NCBI GenBank assembly: GCA_015183035.1
Contig: JACZZP010000010.1
Coordinates: forward strand, 1,054,001 to 1,118,000
Direction of reading: 5' to 3'
Length of the DNA: 64,000 nt
Source: Meloidogyne chitwoodi
Taxonomy: Eukaryota > Nematoda > Chromadorea > Rhabditida > Meloidogynidae
The translations under genes and the position numbers were made by a program. The notes under the pieces were generated by a model, which did not search any database, was not told the DNA's origin, and saw nothing but the letters and a program-made list of their open reading frames with translations. Below are positions 15,308 to 27,749 of this stretch, piece by piece. The number at the start of each line of letters is the position of its first letter. The first letter of the stretch is position 1.

Positions 15308-17334
15308 TTATTTTTTTCTTTTTTGTAAACAATTATTATTATTATTTTTTAATTCATTTTCTATTACTGAAGGATAAATTTTAATATTATTTCCATTTAT
15401 TTTTAATTTAGTATTTTCTTCAATTATTTTATCTTTTTGTTCATCTTCTTCATTAAATAATTCAATTTTTCCATTTAATATAATTTGAACAAAAGAAGCT
15501 AATTTATCTTTAAAAATTAAAATTTAATTTAATTAATTAATTTATTTTTACCATTAATTAAAAAACAAAAATTTTTAAATATTGGAAAATTATTTAATTT
15601 ATTTTCCCAAATAAAAATTAAATAAATTAATAAGGCAATAGCCAAAACTATAAGACCAAATTTTGCAATAGAAAATTCTTGAATTAAAGTAATTCCAACT
15701 AATAAAAGACAAATAAATAAAAATAATATTGGCATAATCTTAAAATATTAATTAATTTTAATTTAAATAATTAATACAAACAATAGGTGTTTTAATAGCA
15801 TCTGGATTTAATTTATATTTATTTTGATTTAATCTAATCCATAATAATGCACACATTGTAAATGCTCTTTGTAGCCATTGAGCAAAACCCAAATAATTAA
15901 TTAATTGATTTGTATCTCCAACAAAAGAAAAAATAATTGCCATTAAAACCTTTTTTTAATTTATTATTTAAATAAATAAATAATTAAAATTAAAATACAT
16001 GTGCAAAAATAGATGCTCTAGGAGAATCACTTTCTGGATTAAGTAATGCTAAAAATGAAGGAAGTTGTTTACTACGAGCTGCAGCAAATAAATATCTTTT
16101 TTATTATTATTATTATTAAATTTAAAAATAAATATTTATTTATTTAAATTTAAAAAATACCTGCTTGCTGTAAATATTGTTCCATTTAATGCACCAACCA
16201 TTACCTTTAAAATTAAAATTATAAAATTATTTAAAAAATAATAACCAAAATAATAATAAAAGGCATTAAATGTTGAAATTCTCCAAGTGATTTTTGAGCA
16301 AAAATCTTTAAAAATAAAATAAAATAATTTAAATAATTTATTTATTAATTTATTTACTTGCCATTGCCACAGCTGTACTCTCTTTAAATGTATCAATATC
16401 AAGAACAACCAAATAAGAAAGATTAATACTTTAATTTATTTTAATTAATTAATTAATTAATTAAAAACAAACATTATATAAATACTCGTAACACAAATCA
16501 TTCCAAAAAATATTGCAAAAGGCATTGTTCTTTTTGGATTTTTAATTTCTTCAGCTCCAAAATTTAAAACATCCCAACCATCATAACTAAATAAACTACC
16601 AAAAAAAGCATTAACAATTGAAATAGCTTCAAATTTTGTATTAGAAAATGGAAAAGAAAAATTATTATTTTGTCCTTTATCTTAATAATTTTATTTTATT
16701 AATAATTATTTAAAAAAATAACCTTTAAAAATTAAAATATAAATAGCTGTACAAACAATAAGAATTGTTGCTAAAATTTTAGCAATTGTTCCAGCAATTT
16801 GAAAACGAGCACCAACTCGACGTAATGAATAAAAATTAATAAACATCATAAATAAAACAAATAAACAAAATATTAATTTTTTAAAAATAAATAATAAAAT
16901 TGGATTATTTAAACAATTTTTATTATTATTTAAATTAAAAGCTTGAATTGTATATTCTGCTGTTGTTTCTGCTTGTATAGCTAACATTAATGGATAAATT
17001 AAAACACAACCAACAGACATAAACATAAAAGCTATTGAATTCCTTTTTTAATTTAAAATAATTAAATAAATTAATTAAAATACCATTTAACATGTGTAAG
17101 ATAAGCAAAATCACCTCCTGATCGTCTTATATTAGTTCCTAATTCACAATAACAATAAGCCCCTAAAGTAGCTATTAAAGCTGATAATAACCAAATAATT
17201 AAAAAAAGGCCAATAGAACCAGTATTTTTTAAAATATTTCCAGGAACTATAAAAATACCAGAACCAATAATATTTCCAATTATATATGATACTGCACCCC
17301 AACGACCTATTTTATTATCAGAATTATGAGACAT
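15308..17334 (-). CDS. SLC7-type amino-acid transporter (copy B)
   Basis: Tandem paralogue of the gene at 13353-15030, same strand, 277 bp upstream of it. It starts MSHNSDNKIGRWGAVSYIIG and has the same APC signature helices. Exon 2 onward is clearly different from copy A: CVLIYPLMLAIQAETTAEY, then RRVGARFQIAGTIAKILATI, YDGWDVLNFGAEEIKNPKRT, GALNGTIFTASR, FAAARSKQLPSFLALLNPES, and the C-terminal block KLASFVQIILNGKIELFNEE ending CLQKRKK. It has several small exons (near 16010-16200) whose exact edges are less certain. A 12-helix antiporter paired with a heavy chain is the family norm; no heavy chain is present in the window. Confidence 0.85.
17018..17319. repeat. 302-bp block identical to 14717-15018
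   Basis: Second member of the identical pair, at the 5' end of transporter copy B. The offset to the other copy is a constant 2301 bp. Confidence 0.88.
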
Positions 17335-18588
17335 AGATATTTTTTAGAAATTAATAATAATTTTAACTCTGAAAAATAAGAACAATTTATTTAAATTAAA
17401 TTAACTAATAAATAACCACAAATTATCAAATTAATTTTAATTAATTTGAAATATTTAAAATAATTTATTTTATTTTTTTTAATAATTTTTATTTGCTTTT
17501 TTATTATAAAAATTTTTTGTTTGTTTTATTTTTTTAAGAAATATATTTATAAAAGAAAATTAATTAAAGAAATGAAAAGAAGAAATTATTTTAACAAAAA
17601 AGATTAATATTTAAATAATTAAAACAAACAAAAAATATTTATTTAAAAATAAATAAATAATTAATTAATTATTTTAATTAAAGAAAAATATAAATAAATA
17701 AATACAAAATATGTATTTTAAATAATATAATTAAAAATAAATTAAAAATAAAAACAATATTAAATATTAAATAATAACTCTCTCTTTATATTTAAGTTGA
17801 ATAAATAATTTTATTATTTAATATTTTTTTGGTGTTCATTCTCCATTTTAATTATTAAAACGTTTTTTATGAATGAAATGAACGGAAAAAAGAGAAAAAA
17901 TTGATTATTATTTTATTATATAATATTTAAATATTTTTATTTATTTATTTATTTCATACAAAATAATTCACATGAATTAATAAAAGGATTAATAAATAAT
18001 AAAAAATGAAAATATTTTTTAAATAATCTAGCAAAAATTAATATAAATATTATTTTTTAAAATTAATAAAATTTAATATTTATTTTTATTTTTTTTAAAT
18101 AAATAATAACAATAAAAATATATTTTATTTATTTATTTTTATATATTTTTTAACTAATTTTATAATTAAAAATAAAAAAAACTTTTTTAGTTAAATAAAA
18201 ATACAAAGGCTATATTTAAATGAAGAAAGTAAAAAATAAATTAAGTTTAAAAAATTACTTTAATATTTTTATTAATTAAAATTATATTAACATTTAATTA
18301 TTTAATAATTGCCTAAAAATAAATTATATAAAAATGTGTTTTAATACAGGATGTTAAAAAATTATTTTTTTTAAATCTGATGATATTTTTTTAAAATGAA
18401 ATAAATATTTTTCTTATCAGTTTTTAAATAAAATAAAAAATATATTAATTTTATTTAAAGTTTTTTTTGTTTTGATAGATTGGTAAATTAATAATTAATT
18501 ATTTTCTTTTAATTTTAAAAAGAAGAAGAATTTTAAATAAATAATATTTTTTAAAAATAATTAGTAATTTATTTATTAAATTAATTAA
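17335..18588. other. AT-rich intergenic region
   Basis: 1.25 kb of nearly pure A/T between transporter copy B and the arrestin-domain gene, containing many TTAATTAA and AATAAATAAATA runs. No gene or inverted repeat that I can support. Confidence 0.6.
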
Positions 18589-20328
18589 TTAATTAATAAT
18601 TTTATTTGATTGTCTTCTAAATAATAAATTATTATTATTATTTAATTTTTCTGTTTCTTGTTCTTTTTCTTCAATAATTTTAACATAAACAGGCCTATAT
18701 AAAATAATTTCTTCAATTATATTATTATTATTTTCTTTTTTTTCTTCATTTTCACGACCATCCCAAACATGTCCAAGACGAAATTCTGGAGAAATATATT
18801 TTCCAGTTTCAACATAATTAACACAAAAATCTTTAAAAAAATTAAAAAGTATTTGATAAAGAAATGTTTTAATTAATTAATTAATTAGTAATTGATATAT
18901 ATTATTAAATTAATTAATTAAAATACCATAAATAACACTATAAATTTGTGAATTATTTTCTCTAAAAGGAACAGTAGCAATTATTAAAGGAAAATCCATT
19001 TCAAGACAAGGCTCTGTAGAAGAAGAAGAAGGTAATGTTGTATTATTATTAAAAGATTTTTGATTTTTAAAACGAGGGCCTTGATCAACACTTATTTTTA
19101 AAATATAATAAAGTTGAATAAGACGACAAAAACCAATCTTTAAAAAATAAATAAATTAAATTAATTAATTAACCATAGTTGGTGGAAGTATTGGTAATTG
19201 AATTAATGAATTATTTGAATCAATATTTAAATTTGAATGTTTTAAAGCAAATTGAGAACTAATTTAAAAATATTAGTTAAAATATTATTTTATTAAAATA
19301 CCGCCATTCTAATGCTATTGATTGAACTAAAAAATAAATTAAATTTTAAATAAATAAATAAAAACTTGTTTTTATATCAATTGGTCCACCTTTATCTATT
19401 TTATATTCTAAATTCTAAAAAATAAATAAAATATTTTTTTTTAATTTTAAATTTATTTACTTGAATTAAACGAACACAAATTTGTGTTGGATTTTCTTGT
19501 CTATTTTCTAAATGTAAATTTAATTTTAATTGTTCTCCACAACAATAAGCACTTCTTTCTAAAATTGTTCTTAAAGCAACAACTCCACGACGACAACAAG
19601 GTTGACAACGAATTTTATGATCTTGACCAGTTAAGGGAGACTTAAAATAATTTAAAAATATTTATTTAAAAATATTACCAAATATTTTTGTTCCAAACAA
19701 TCAATATAAGGTCCAATTAATGTAAAATATCTTTAAATAAATAAATAAATATATTTATTTTTATTTAACTTAATTCCTTGTGGTGAACTAGCATAAGGCA
19801 TATCAACTAATACTTTAACATAATAACGAATTGTTCCTGTCTTTTATTTTTAAATATTTATTTATTTATTTTTAAATATGTATTAAAATAAAATTACTTT
19901 AGTTTCTAAAGAACAAGGTAATTGTGTAGAAGGAAGTCCAAAACTAAAAGATAATTCATGAATTCCTTTAGGCAATATTTGTATTAAATTATTATTTTCT
20001 TCTTCTTCTTCTTCATTTTCTTCTTCAAAAATACTTTTATTATCTTTTTGTCTTTCTTTTCCAAAAAGTAAAACTTTATTATCAAGTAAATATTGATCAT
20101 CTTTTAAAATTTTAGATTCACCAGATTTTAGAATTTTCCATTGAACTTTAGCTCTTCCACGAAGAAAAACACGAATTCCTTTTTTAAATTAATTTTAAAA
20201 TTAAATTATTTAAAACCTCTTAATTTAATTGGTTCTATTAAGTCAATAATAACAATTCCATTTAATAATTCTCCTGGATAATAAACATCTTTTTCTAAAC
20301 GAATATCAAAAGAATTGATAGAATCCAT
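18589..20328 (-). CDS. Arrestin-domain-containing protein
   Basis: An alpha-arrestin-like adaptor. The N-lobe begins MDSINSFDIRLEKDVYYPGE, followed by LLNGIVIIDLIEPIKLRGIRVFLRGRAKVQW, a glutamate-rich loop (EEENEEEEEENNN), LPKGIHELSFSFGLP, LPCSLETKTGTIRYYVKVLVD and the C-lobe RSAYCCGEQLKLNLHLEN with LILPPTMIGFCRLIQLYYILKI-type strands and PLIIATVPFR. Such proteins link membrane cargo, often receptors or transporters, to ubiquitin ligases and endocytosis. About nine exons join in phase. The tail is Glu/Asn-rich and ends FRRQSNKIIN. I see no clear PPxY motif, which is unusual for ARRDC-type members. Confidence 0.88.
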
Positions 20329-22006
20329 TTTTATTTTTTTATTTTAAAAATATAATAAATTAATTAAAATATAAAATAACAATTTAATAATATTTATTCT
20401 TTTTTTTTAAAAATGAGAGGTCACAAAAATATATAATATTTATTGTTAGTAGAGAATATAAAAAAACATTTTAAAAAAGAAAAAAGAGAAAAGTTTTAAA
20501 AAAGGTAGGAGAAGAAGAAGAGATGCTTAACACTTTGGTAGGCTTTTATTTCATGAGATACACAAAAGAAAATATAAAAAATGGCAAAAGTTTAGAAAAA
20601 GTATTTTTTATGCATTCTACATTTTATGCCAAAAAAAGAATATATTTTTATAAAAATTAAAAAAAATATTTATTTTAATAAATTTTAAATATTTTAATTA
20701 ATTAAATATTATTTTTTAAAATATTTAAATAAATTTAATTTTTTATTTCTAAAATTATATTTTAAATAATTTAATTAATTTATTAATATTTAAAATAAAT
20801 TAATCTCATCCTAAAGGCATTTATGTCCTCATATTTTTAATTTATTTATATCTATTAGTTTATATAAATTTAAAAAAAAATAAAGAAAAAAGATTTGTTT
20901 TAAAAATAAATTGTTTGTTTTTTAGTAATTCTTTCGTGATTTTTTAAAACTTTTTTTCTTTTTTTTAATTTTATTTAGTCTCATTTTGACAGGAAATTTC
21001 TTTAAATAAAAGTTTTTTTGTTTTAAAAAATAATTTTAATTAATTAATTTAATTATTTTTAGGCTTTTTTAATATATTTTAAAATTATTTTATTTATTTT
21101 TTAAAAAATATATTAATTTTCTCGTTCAAAACATCAATTTTGTTAAAATATGTTTTTACGAAAAAAAAACTATTTTGAATGAAAATAATAAAATAAATGA
21201 AAGGGAAATGAGAGGGTGGAGAAAATAAAAAAGGATAAAAAAATTTTGTGAGGGTGAAAGCCATCAACTTTTTTTTCTTTATTCCAAACTAAAATATTAA
21301 AGCTTTTTACTATTTTGTTAGTCCAATTTCCTCTATTAAAAACATTTTTGAAAAAAATAAAAAATAAAGAAATGTGTTGTGATTAATTAAAATATAAATA
21401 AATAATTATTGGTATATCTTATAATTAATTTAATTAATTAATTAATTATTATTTTTTAAAAATATTTTTATTTTAAATAATTAAAAAAGATTAAAGTTTA
21501 TATTTTTAAAAAAAAGTAAATTCCTTTCCTTTTACTTTTGCGCAATGAAAAAAAAATAAAAAGAAAAATGAAACCGGCTTAAAAAATTTAAAATGAATGA
21601 AAATTTTATAATTATTTTTATTTATTTTCTCTTTTGGATAAATTAAAAAAGAATTTGAAAATAAAATAAAATAATATTAAATGCATGCCTTAAGGCTAAA
21701 TTATGTTGCGAAATTTAGAAAAAGAATTTAGGAAAATTTTAAAAGAAAATTAAAATATTTAAATGATTAAAATCTTTTTCCGAAAAATTTTATTAAAAAA
21801 CAAGTTTATTTTTTAAATTATTAATTGAATAAAAATAAATAAAAGAAATTAAATTTTAATTTAAACATTTCATTTTATTCCTTTCTTTTTTTAAAAAAAA
21901 AAAATATTTAAAAATTATATTTAATTAATTAATAAAAATTATTTATTTAATTAATTTAATTAATTTAATAATAAATATTTTAAATTTAATTTTTAAAATA
22001 AATAAA
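20329..22006. other. AT-rich divergent intergenic region
   Basis: 1.68 kb between two divergently transcribed genes (arrestin-domain and collagen). It consists of low-complexity A/T with some mixed-sequence islands near 20450-20620 and 21180-21260. It presumably holds both promoters. No ORF or RNA gene recognised. Confidence 0.6.
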
Positions 22007-23568
22007 ATGGAAAATATATTAATTTTTTTGGGCTGTTTTAAAAATAAAGAAGAAAATATTAATGAAGATATAAAATTAAAACAAAAAATAAAGTTTATAT
22101 TTTTTAATTAATTAAAATAATAATAATTTAAACAAAAGAAATGCTAAACAATTTGCAATATTCTCAATTTGTTGTTGTTATTGTTCTATTGTATTAGCAC
22201 TTATAACTTTACCTGCACTTCTTTCATCTGTTAGAACTTTACAATCTGATATTCAAATTGAATCTGATTTTTGTAAAATGCGTTTAAAAAATTTTTTAAA
22301 GCAAATGGAGAATGAAGAAAATAATAAAAAATATCAAATTAGAGAAAAAAGAGTAAAAAATTATTTTAATTATTTATTTATTTTTTAAAATTAAAGGCTT
22401 GGTTATTTGGTCGTTGGGTACCAGATAGTTCAATTATACATGCTGCAAAAACTTTTACTGGTTCTGAACAAAAAGTTATTGGAACAACTTCTGGTTCTTC
22501 ATCATCATCATACGGTGGATATGGAGCGTCTTCACCAATTTTACAGCAAAATGAAATTAATAATAATAAAAAAGTAATTAAATTATAGATAAAATAAAAA
22601 TTAAATTTAATATTTTTTAGCAATCTCCAGAATTTGATAATTCTGCCTCAGCAGCATATGGAGGAGGTAGTGAAACATTAGTTTTAGGTTCAGATCCTTC
22701 TCCTCCTTCAATTAAACCACAATCTTCGCCTATAATGAAGAATGAAAGAGAAATAGAAATTTGTTGTTGCTGTCAGGGTGCACCAGGAGAGCAAGGAGAT
22801 GCTGGAGAGGATGGTTTGGTTTAACTTTAAATATTAAATATATTATTTTAAATATATTCTAAAGGTGAAAATGGACAAGACGGGACTCCTGGTATTCCTG
22901 GAGAATCAGGACGAGATGGAACGGTTCTTTTCTATTTTTAAAAAACTTAATAAATGTTAAGATTCTTTCCTCTGATGGAGCTTTAAAAGAACCTTGTATT
23001 ATTTGTCCTGTCGGCCCTGTAGGTCCTCTTGGCTTACAGGGACCAAAAGGACCTCCTGGACCTCGAGGAGCTAATGGAAATAGTGGAATTGATGGTTTTT
23101 GCCTGTTTTTTAGAGAATATTAAAAACCTTCTTTATTAATTTACAGGAAAGCGTGGTGAACCCGGAATGGAAGGATCACCAGGGCCTGTTGGAAATATTG
23201 GAGCTGTGGGACAACAAGGTATTAAAAAATTAATTTCTTAATTTTAAAATCTAAATTAAAGTATTTAATTTAAAAAGTATTATTATTTACTTTCAGGTCC
23301 ATCAGGCATTCCAGGCCGTCAATTCCATGCAGATGGACCTCGAGGCTCGCCTGGAAAACCTGGTCCAAAAGGACCTAAAGGAATTACTGGATGCCAAGGA
23401 CCGCCCGGAAATACAGTGCAAGGACCGAAAGGACCACCTGGCGATCCAGGTCGTTCTGGAAAGGATGGTCGAAAAGGACTACAAGGACCTAACGGAGTCA
23501 TTGGTGAAAAGGGCATTTCTGGTGACTGCAATCATTGTCCTTTGCCGAGAACACCACCAGGCTATTGA
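22007..23568 (+). CDS. Nematode cuticle collagen
   Basis: A structural protein of the cuticle, secreted by hypodermis. The small first exon (MENILIFLGCFKNKEENIN) joins AKQFAIFSICCCYCSIVLAL, the hydrophobic signal-anchor of the cuticle-collagen N-terminal domain, followed by RTLQSDIQIESDFCKMR. Then come a Ser/Gly-rich spacer, the Cys cluster EIEICCCCQGAPGEQG, and Gly-X-Y blocks broken by short cysteine-bearing gaps (CIICPVGPVGPLGLQGPKGP; GSPGPVGNIG; GPRGSPGKPGPKGPKGITG; GDCNHCPLPRTPPGY at the end). The Cys pairs flanking the triple-helix domains are typical and serve trimer cross-linking. Coding GC is higher in the Gly-X-Y part. Seven exons or so; the first-exon start is the least certain piece. 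Confidence 0.9.
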
Positions 23569-23855
23569 ATAAAGGAATTAAAAAGAATATTGATTAATTT
23601 TGAATTAATATCAAAGTTATGAATAAAAACATAATTATTTAATAATAATAAAAGAAAATAAACTGTCAAATTTTAAACTATTTGACATGAAAAGAATGCT
23701 TTTTGAGCAAATATGTAGTCTTCTTAATTCTAAAAAATAAAATTGAAATAAACTAAAACAAATCTCTGATATAAAAGCCAATAAAGTTTGTTAAAACAAA
23801 TAAACTTCGTAATCAGGAAACAACTATTTTCTTAACTCTAAAAGCATTGACATCA

Positions 23856-24758
23856 ATGGAGACGGCAGAGGCGCCTGCGGATATTTTTCCTCCTCCACCA
23901 CCATACAATATCGTCACGACAGCTACGGAGAATGCAGCACGGACATCGAGAGATAATAATGCACCGAAAGGAGGATGTAACTGCGTTTCGACTTCTGAGC
24001 TTCAAATGGCGTTGGAACGATTCCGGGTCTACAAACGCTCACTGGTTTGTTGCAAAGAATTTTTTGTTTTAATATGCTTTTTTATTTAAATTTCAGGGTA
24101 CTGTGATCTTCGTCGGCTTCTACTATATAATCTATTCGGCTCTGATTGGGTACTACTTCACCTGCAATCGTGACCAGCTTTTCGCCTTGATCGTTGTGGA
24201 ACTCATGTGCTTGTTGGCCATTTGGGGTTGTCTGAAGCAGAAAAGCTCGTTGTTGTTCCCAATGTTTTTGATGCATGTGAGAAATTAATTTACCTATTGA
24301 GGTAATCCTTCCCAATTTAGGTTGCTTCATTCATTACCTTCTTGACTGCCTTCGTTTTTACAACGTTCTGTCTGTTCGGCACCAATCACATCTACTGGGA
24401 CAAAGCGGCGGATAAGACACCCCAGCTTCAGCAACTAGCGAATGCTCTGTACTCGATGAGTCTTAGCAAGCGTCAAACAATCTTCGTCTTCATGACATTC
24501 TGGCTGTTTTGCGCAATGGCCTCCAGTATGGTGATCTCAAATATCTGGACACTGCTTGATGTATTTTATTTATTTATTTATTTTGTCATATAATCTTCTT
24601 TATTGTAGATGATGGGCATGTACTGCTCTGAGCTTCACAAAATCGCGCTCTCCATGTTCGGCAATAAGACGGACCTGAAGAACCCGACGCTCGTGAAACA
24701 CTTGAAATTGCATGTTCGAGCTCGAGCGTTGAGGAAGGCGCAAGCGACTGTTGTCTAG
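23856..24758 (+). CDS. Tetraspan membrane protein with PPPPPY motif
   Basis: The start is ATG 23856 (METAEAPADIF); the frame extends only to a TTG further up. The N-terminal cytosolic tail has PPPPPY, a PPxY-type WW-domain ligand, and GGCNC. Four hydrophobic helices follow: VIFVGFYYIIYSALIGYYF; LFALIVVELMCLLAIWG; FITFLTAFVFTTFCLFG; and IFVFMTFWLFCAMASSMVIS. A basic C-terminal tail ends HVRARALRKAQATVV. Four exons are used. The four-helix plan with a PPxY tail recalls endolysosomal LAPTM-type proteins, but I cannot assign a family. Codon use is much more GC-rich than in the neighbours. Confidence 0.75.
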
Positions 24759-25216
24759 GTGAAGAAAAGGCACATCTAGTTCTAGTGGAGACCTCGAATA
24801 ATCAAAAAGAAAGTTAATTGCTGTAAGTACTCGTTATATAAATTCAATGAAAAACATCTTGTCCTCATAATTGTATTTGAATAATATTGTCGTTCTCCCA
24901 AATATATTGTTGTACTACCTATAATGTTGATAATCTGTAATACTATGTCCTTATAATGTATGTGAAATAAAAAAGTTTTATAAAGCTAGGAATTGTTTTA
25001 ATTGAAAAAGTTGATAGTCGAAAAACTGATTTTTGAGCTTTTTGAATATAAAATTTTAGTTATTTTTCCAAAAATATGACCTTTGGAGTTTATACATAAT
25101 TAACCGTAAATAAAATAAATAAAAACGTTCTTATTAATAGAAAAAAATTACCATAGAATAATTCCTACTGTATATTTTTTGCACTCAACAGTCCATTCTT
25201 TATTTTGAATATTTTT
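24759..25216. other. 3' flank and spacer before the transposon
   Basis: Contains an AATAAA-type polyadenylation signal (near 24965-24972) for the tetraspan gene. Otherwise AT-rich. It ends with the target-duplication sequence ATATTTTT at 25209-25216. Confidence 0.55.
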
Positions 25217-25380
25217 GGGAGCGAGTCATTTCACCGACGCCGTTTCCGCGATAGGATTTGACCGACAGATTTTGACCGACAGCCGTTTTACCGATGCCGT
25301 TTGACCGACGGCCGTCTTACCGACGCCATTTGACCGACCGTTGAAAAAGTTCCATTTTACCGACAGAATTTTAAATTTAT
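25217..25380. repeat. Left terminal inverted repeat of MULE
   Basis: GC-rich compared with all surrounding DNA. It is built from eight or nine degenerate 14-15-bp units of the form TTTnACCGAYGCCG, then TTTTACCGACAGAA at the inner end. Confidence 0.9.
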
Positions 25381-25485
25381 AATTTTCGAATTTAAAAAAT
25401 TTTTTCGTTTCTTTTTTCCATTATTTTTTATTTATCTTTATACTATATATGTATTTGATTTATTTTTAGGATTATTTAAATTTAA

Positions 25486-27227
25486 ATGGCGCAAGATATT
25501 GAAACTATTCGTGGAAAGGCAACATTGGAGCATGAAGGTTTTCTTTATGTAGAGGATAAAATGAAAAAAGATGGCACAGCAATGTTTTGGCGCTGTATTT
25601 CTTCAAGGGATGAAAACGGCACAGGTTGTAAAGGCCGAGTGTGGACTAACTTGCAAAACGAAGTAATTAAAGTCTCTTCTAATAAACACAGTTGCAACAC
25701 AAATGTCGTCAAAATTGAATCAAAACGCGCTACAACTGCAATAAAAAGACGGGCACTTGAAACAATGGAAAATCCATCAATGATTAGGGCAGTTGTTCTT
25801 CAAAATAAACCTAGTCCAGTACTAGCTGCAATTCCTTCAAAAAACGCTACAAAAAAGGTTGGCAATAAAAAAATAAACATAAAATGTTTAGATTATTTTA
25901 CGGGCAAGACATGCAGACCAAGTGCCTCCGGGCAATCCTACAACACTTGAAGAACTTGACATTCCCCATGCGTATCGTATTTACCAACGATCAGAAGATC
26001 AAGAAGAAGCTTTCGTTTTAGCTGACTCTGGTCCATTCAATCATGATGGAAAAATGCACCGGTTATGATATTATTAAATTTATTTTTACTTTTAAAATTT
26101 TAGTATTATTATTTTTGGACGTGAAACTTATGGAGAATGGGTGGATCATGCAGAGAATATATTTGCTGATGGCACGTTTTCAATCTGTCCAGCGATTTTT
26201 ACGAGAGCGGGTCAAGTTTTTGCAATTTTGGCTAAGTAAGATTTTTAGAGGTTTTATATTTATTTTAAAAATTTCAGAAGGGGAGACTGGGTTTTCCCGC
26301 TTTGTTATTCTCTTTTGTCTGGAAAGTCTATGCTTCTTTATGAAAGAATGTTCAACATGTTGACGGCGATCTGGCCGAATTTTCTACCAAGGACCATCTC
26401 AATTGATTTTGAACAGGCAATTGTTGGCGCCGTTATGACTGTTTTTCCTGGAATTAGAGTGCACTTTTGCCTTTTTCACCTTGTGCGTAATATGAAAAAG
26501 CGGATAGCAGAACTTGGACTTACAAATGTAAATTCTTAATTTTTATTCATTTTATTTTTTATTAGCTTTACAAGGCTGATGCAGATTTTGCCGAATTATG
26601 CAGGATGGTAACATCATTGGCATTTGTACCACTCTCGGATCTGACACCTGCTCTTATATCACTCGACTACTTACCTTTACCGGTTCAAATTCAACCACTA
26701 ATGGACTGGTAAGAGATTGAATTAAAAATTTAAATAGTTTTTAACAAAGGTTTCTAACCAATTACACTGGTCGGCCACTTATGAATGGAACGCGAACTCG
26801 GCCTCTTTTCAGTCCTGAAGCATGGAACATGTATGATAGAACAATTATGGGTTACGACAGGACTAACAACAGAGCCGAATCAGCACATCGAGCATTACAG
26901 AATGCATTTTCCTGTGACCATCCTAACATTTGGCGGTATACTTAAACTTTCCCTATAGCTTTATCATAAGTAATATTTAGATTTATCGATGTCTTACGCA
27001 AGCGACAGAAAATCGTGGATGCTGATTTTGCGAAATTTGTCCAAGGAAGTCGACCACCAATGAAAGCAAAGAAATATCGAGAAGCTGATGCCCGAATTCT
27101 TGCCTTGGTGAACCAATATGTCCCCATAAATAATGATCCCAACTTTTTTGATATTAATCAGGCTTTCAATCAGCATACATTTATCCAATTTTTGCGTGGT
27201 ATTTCAAGGAACTATCATATGGATTAA
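25486..27227 (+). CDS. MULE transposase with N-terminal FLYWCH zinc finger
   Basis: A cut-and-paste transposase. The N-terminal FLYWCH zinc finger is visible as HEGFLYVEDKMKKDGTAMFW followed by RCISS, CKGRVWT and NKHSCN (Cys-Cys-His-His/Cys spacing). A 34-nt intron (25858-25891) restores the frame into IILRARHADQVPPGNPTTLE. The catalytic core has IFADGTFSICP (first Asp), RTISIDFEQAIVGAV (second Asp), the C-x2-H block HFCLFHLVRNMKKR, and NNRAESAHRALQNAF with the likely Glu. It ends FIQFLRGISRNYHMD. About six exons, all in phase and with no stop, so it may be functional. FLYWCH plus MULE is a combination known in animal MULE elements. Confidence 0.88.
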
Positions 27228-27433
27228 TTTTCATTCATTTTAATGTTTATCTTTCCGGTTACTCTTCCAATGAAAGTAGGGTTAATCCCTTGTCATTGGA
27301 ATTTTATTTTTTTGTTAAAATTTTTTAAAAGAATTTATTTAAATGATTTAATTTTTTTATAAGGGAAAAAGTTTTAAAATACAAATTTTTGATATCCGTT
27401 CAAGTTCTTTATTTTATTCCTTGAAAACAAAAA

Positions 27434-27597
27434 ATAAATTTAAAATTCTGTCGGTAAAATGGGACCTTTTCAACGGTCGGTCAAATGGCGTCGGTAAGAC
27501 GGCCGTCGGTCAAACGGCATCGGTAAAACGGCTGTCGGTCAAAATCTGTCGGTCAAATCCTATCGCGGAAACGGCGTCGGTGAAATGACACCCCCCC
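27434..27597. repeat. Right terminal inverted repeat of MULE
   Basis: Inverted copy of 25217-25380, the same 164-bp length, with only a few differences (for example near the GGGACC/GTTCC position and the outer C-run). Confidence 0.9.
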
Positions 27598-27749
27598 ATA
27601 TTTTTTAATTTATTTGACCTTTTGTTTATTTCTAGAGAAATTTTTTTTAAATCCTTCTCATTTTTATCAGTGATGATACCATCAATTAAAATATACTTTT
27701 TGTGATAATCTAATTTTAGATCCTTGCAATATTTCTATAGGTATATATT

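Larger units (their letters stand above)
25217..27597. mobile_element. Complete MULE DNA transposon
   Basis: A 2381-bp element bounded by 164-bp inverted repeats that are near-identical, and flanked by ATATTTTT at 25209-25216 and 27598-27605 (8 bp, AT-rich so moderately strong evidence). The ends start GGG...GTCATTTCACCGACG. A single intact transposase gene fills the interior. Near-identity of the ends plus an open transposase frame suggests recent insertion. Confidence 0.9.

Noticed and set aside
13353..17334. One large fused transporter gene
   Set aside because: Each half has its own start, full set of helices and stop, so these are two tandem genes.
23319..23531. Pro/Gly-rich minus-strand frame (collagen-like)
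   Set aside because: Antisense image of the Gly-X-Y exon of the plus-strand collagen.
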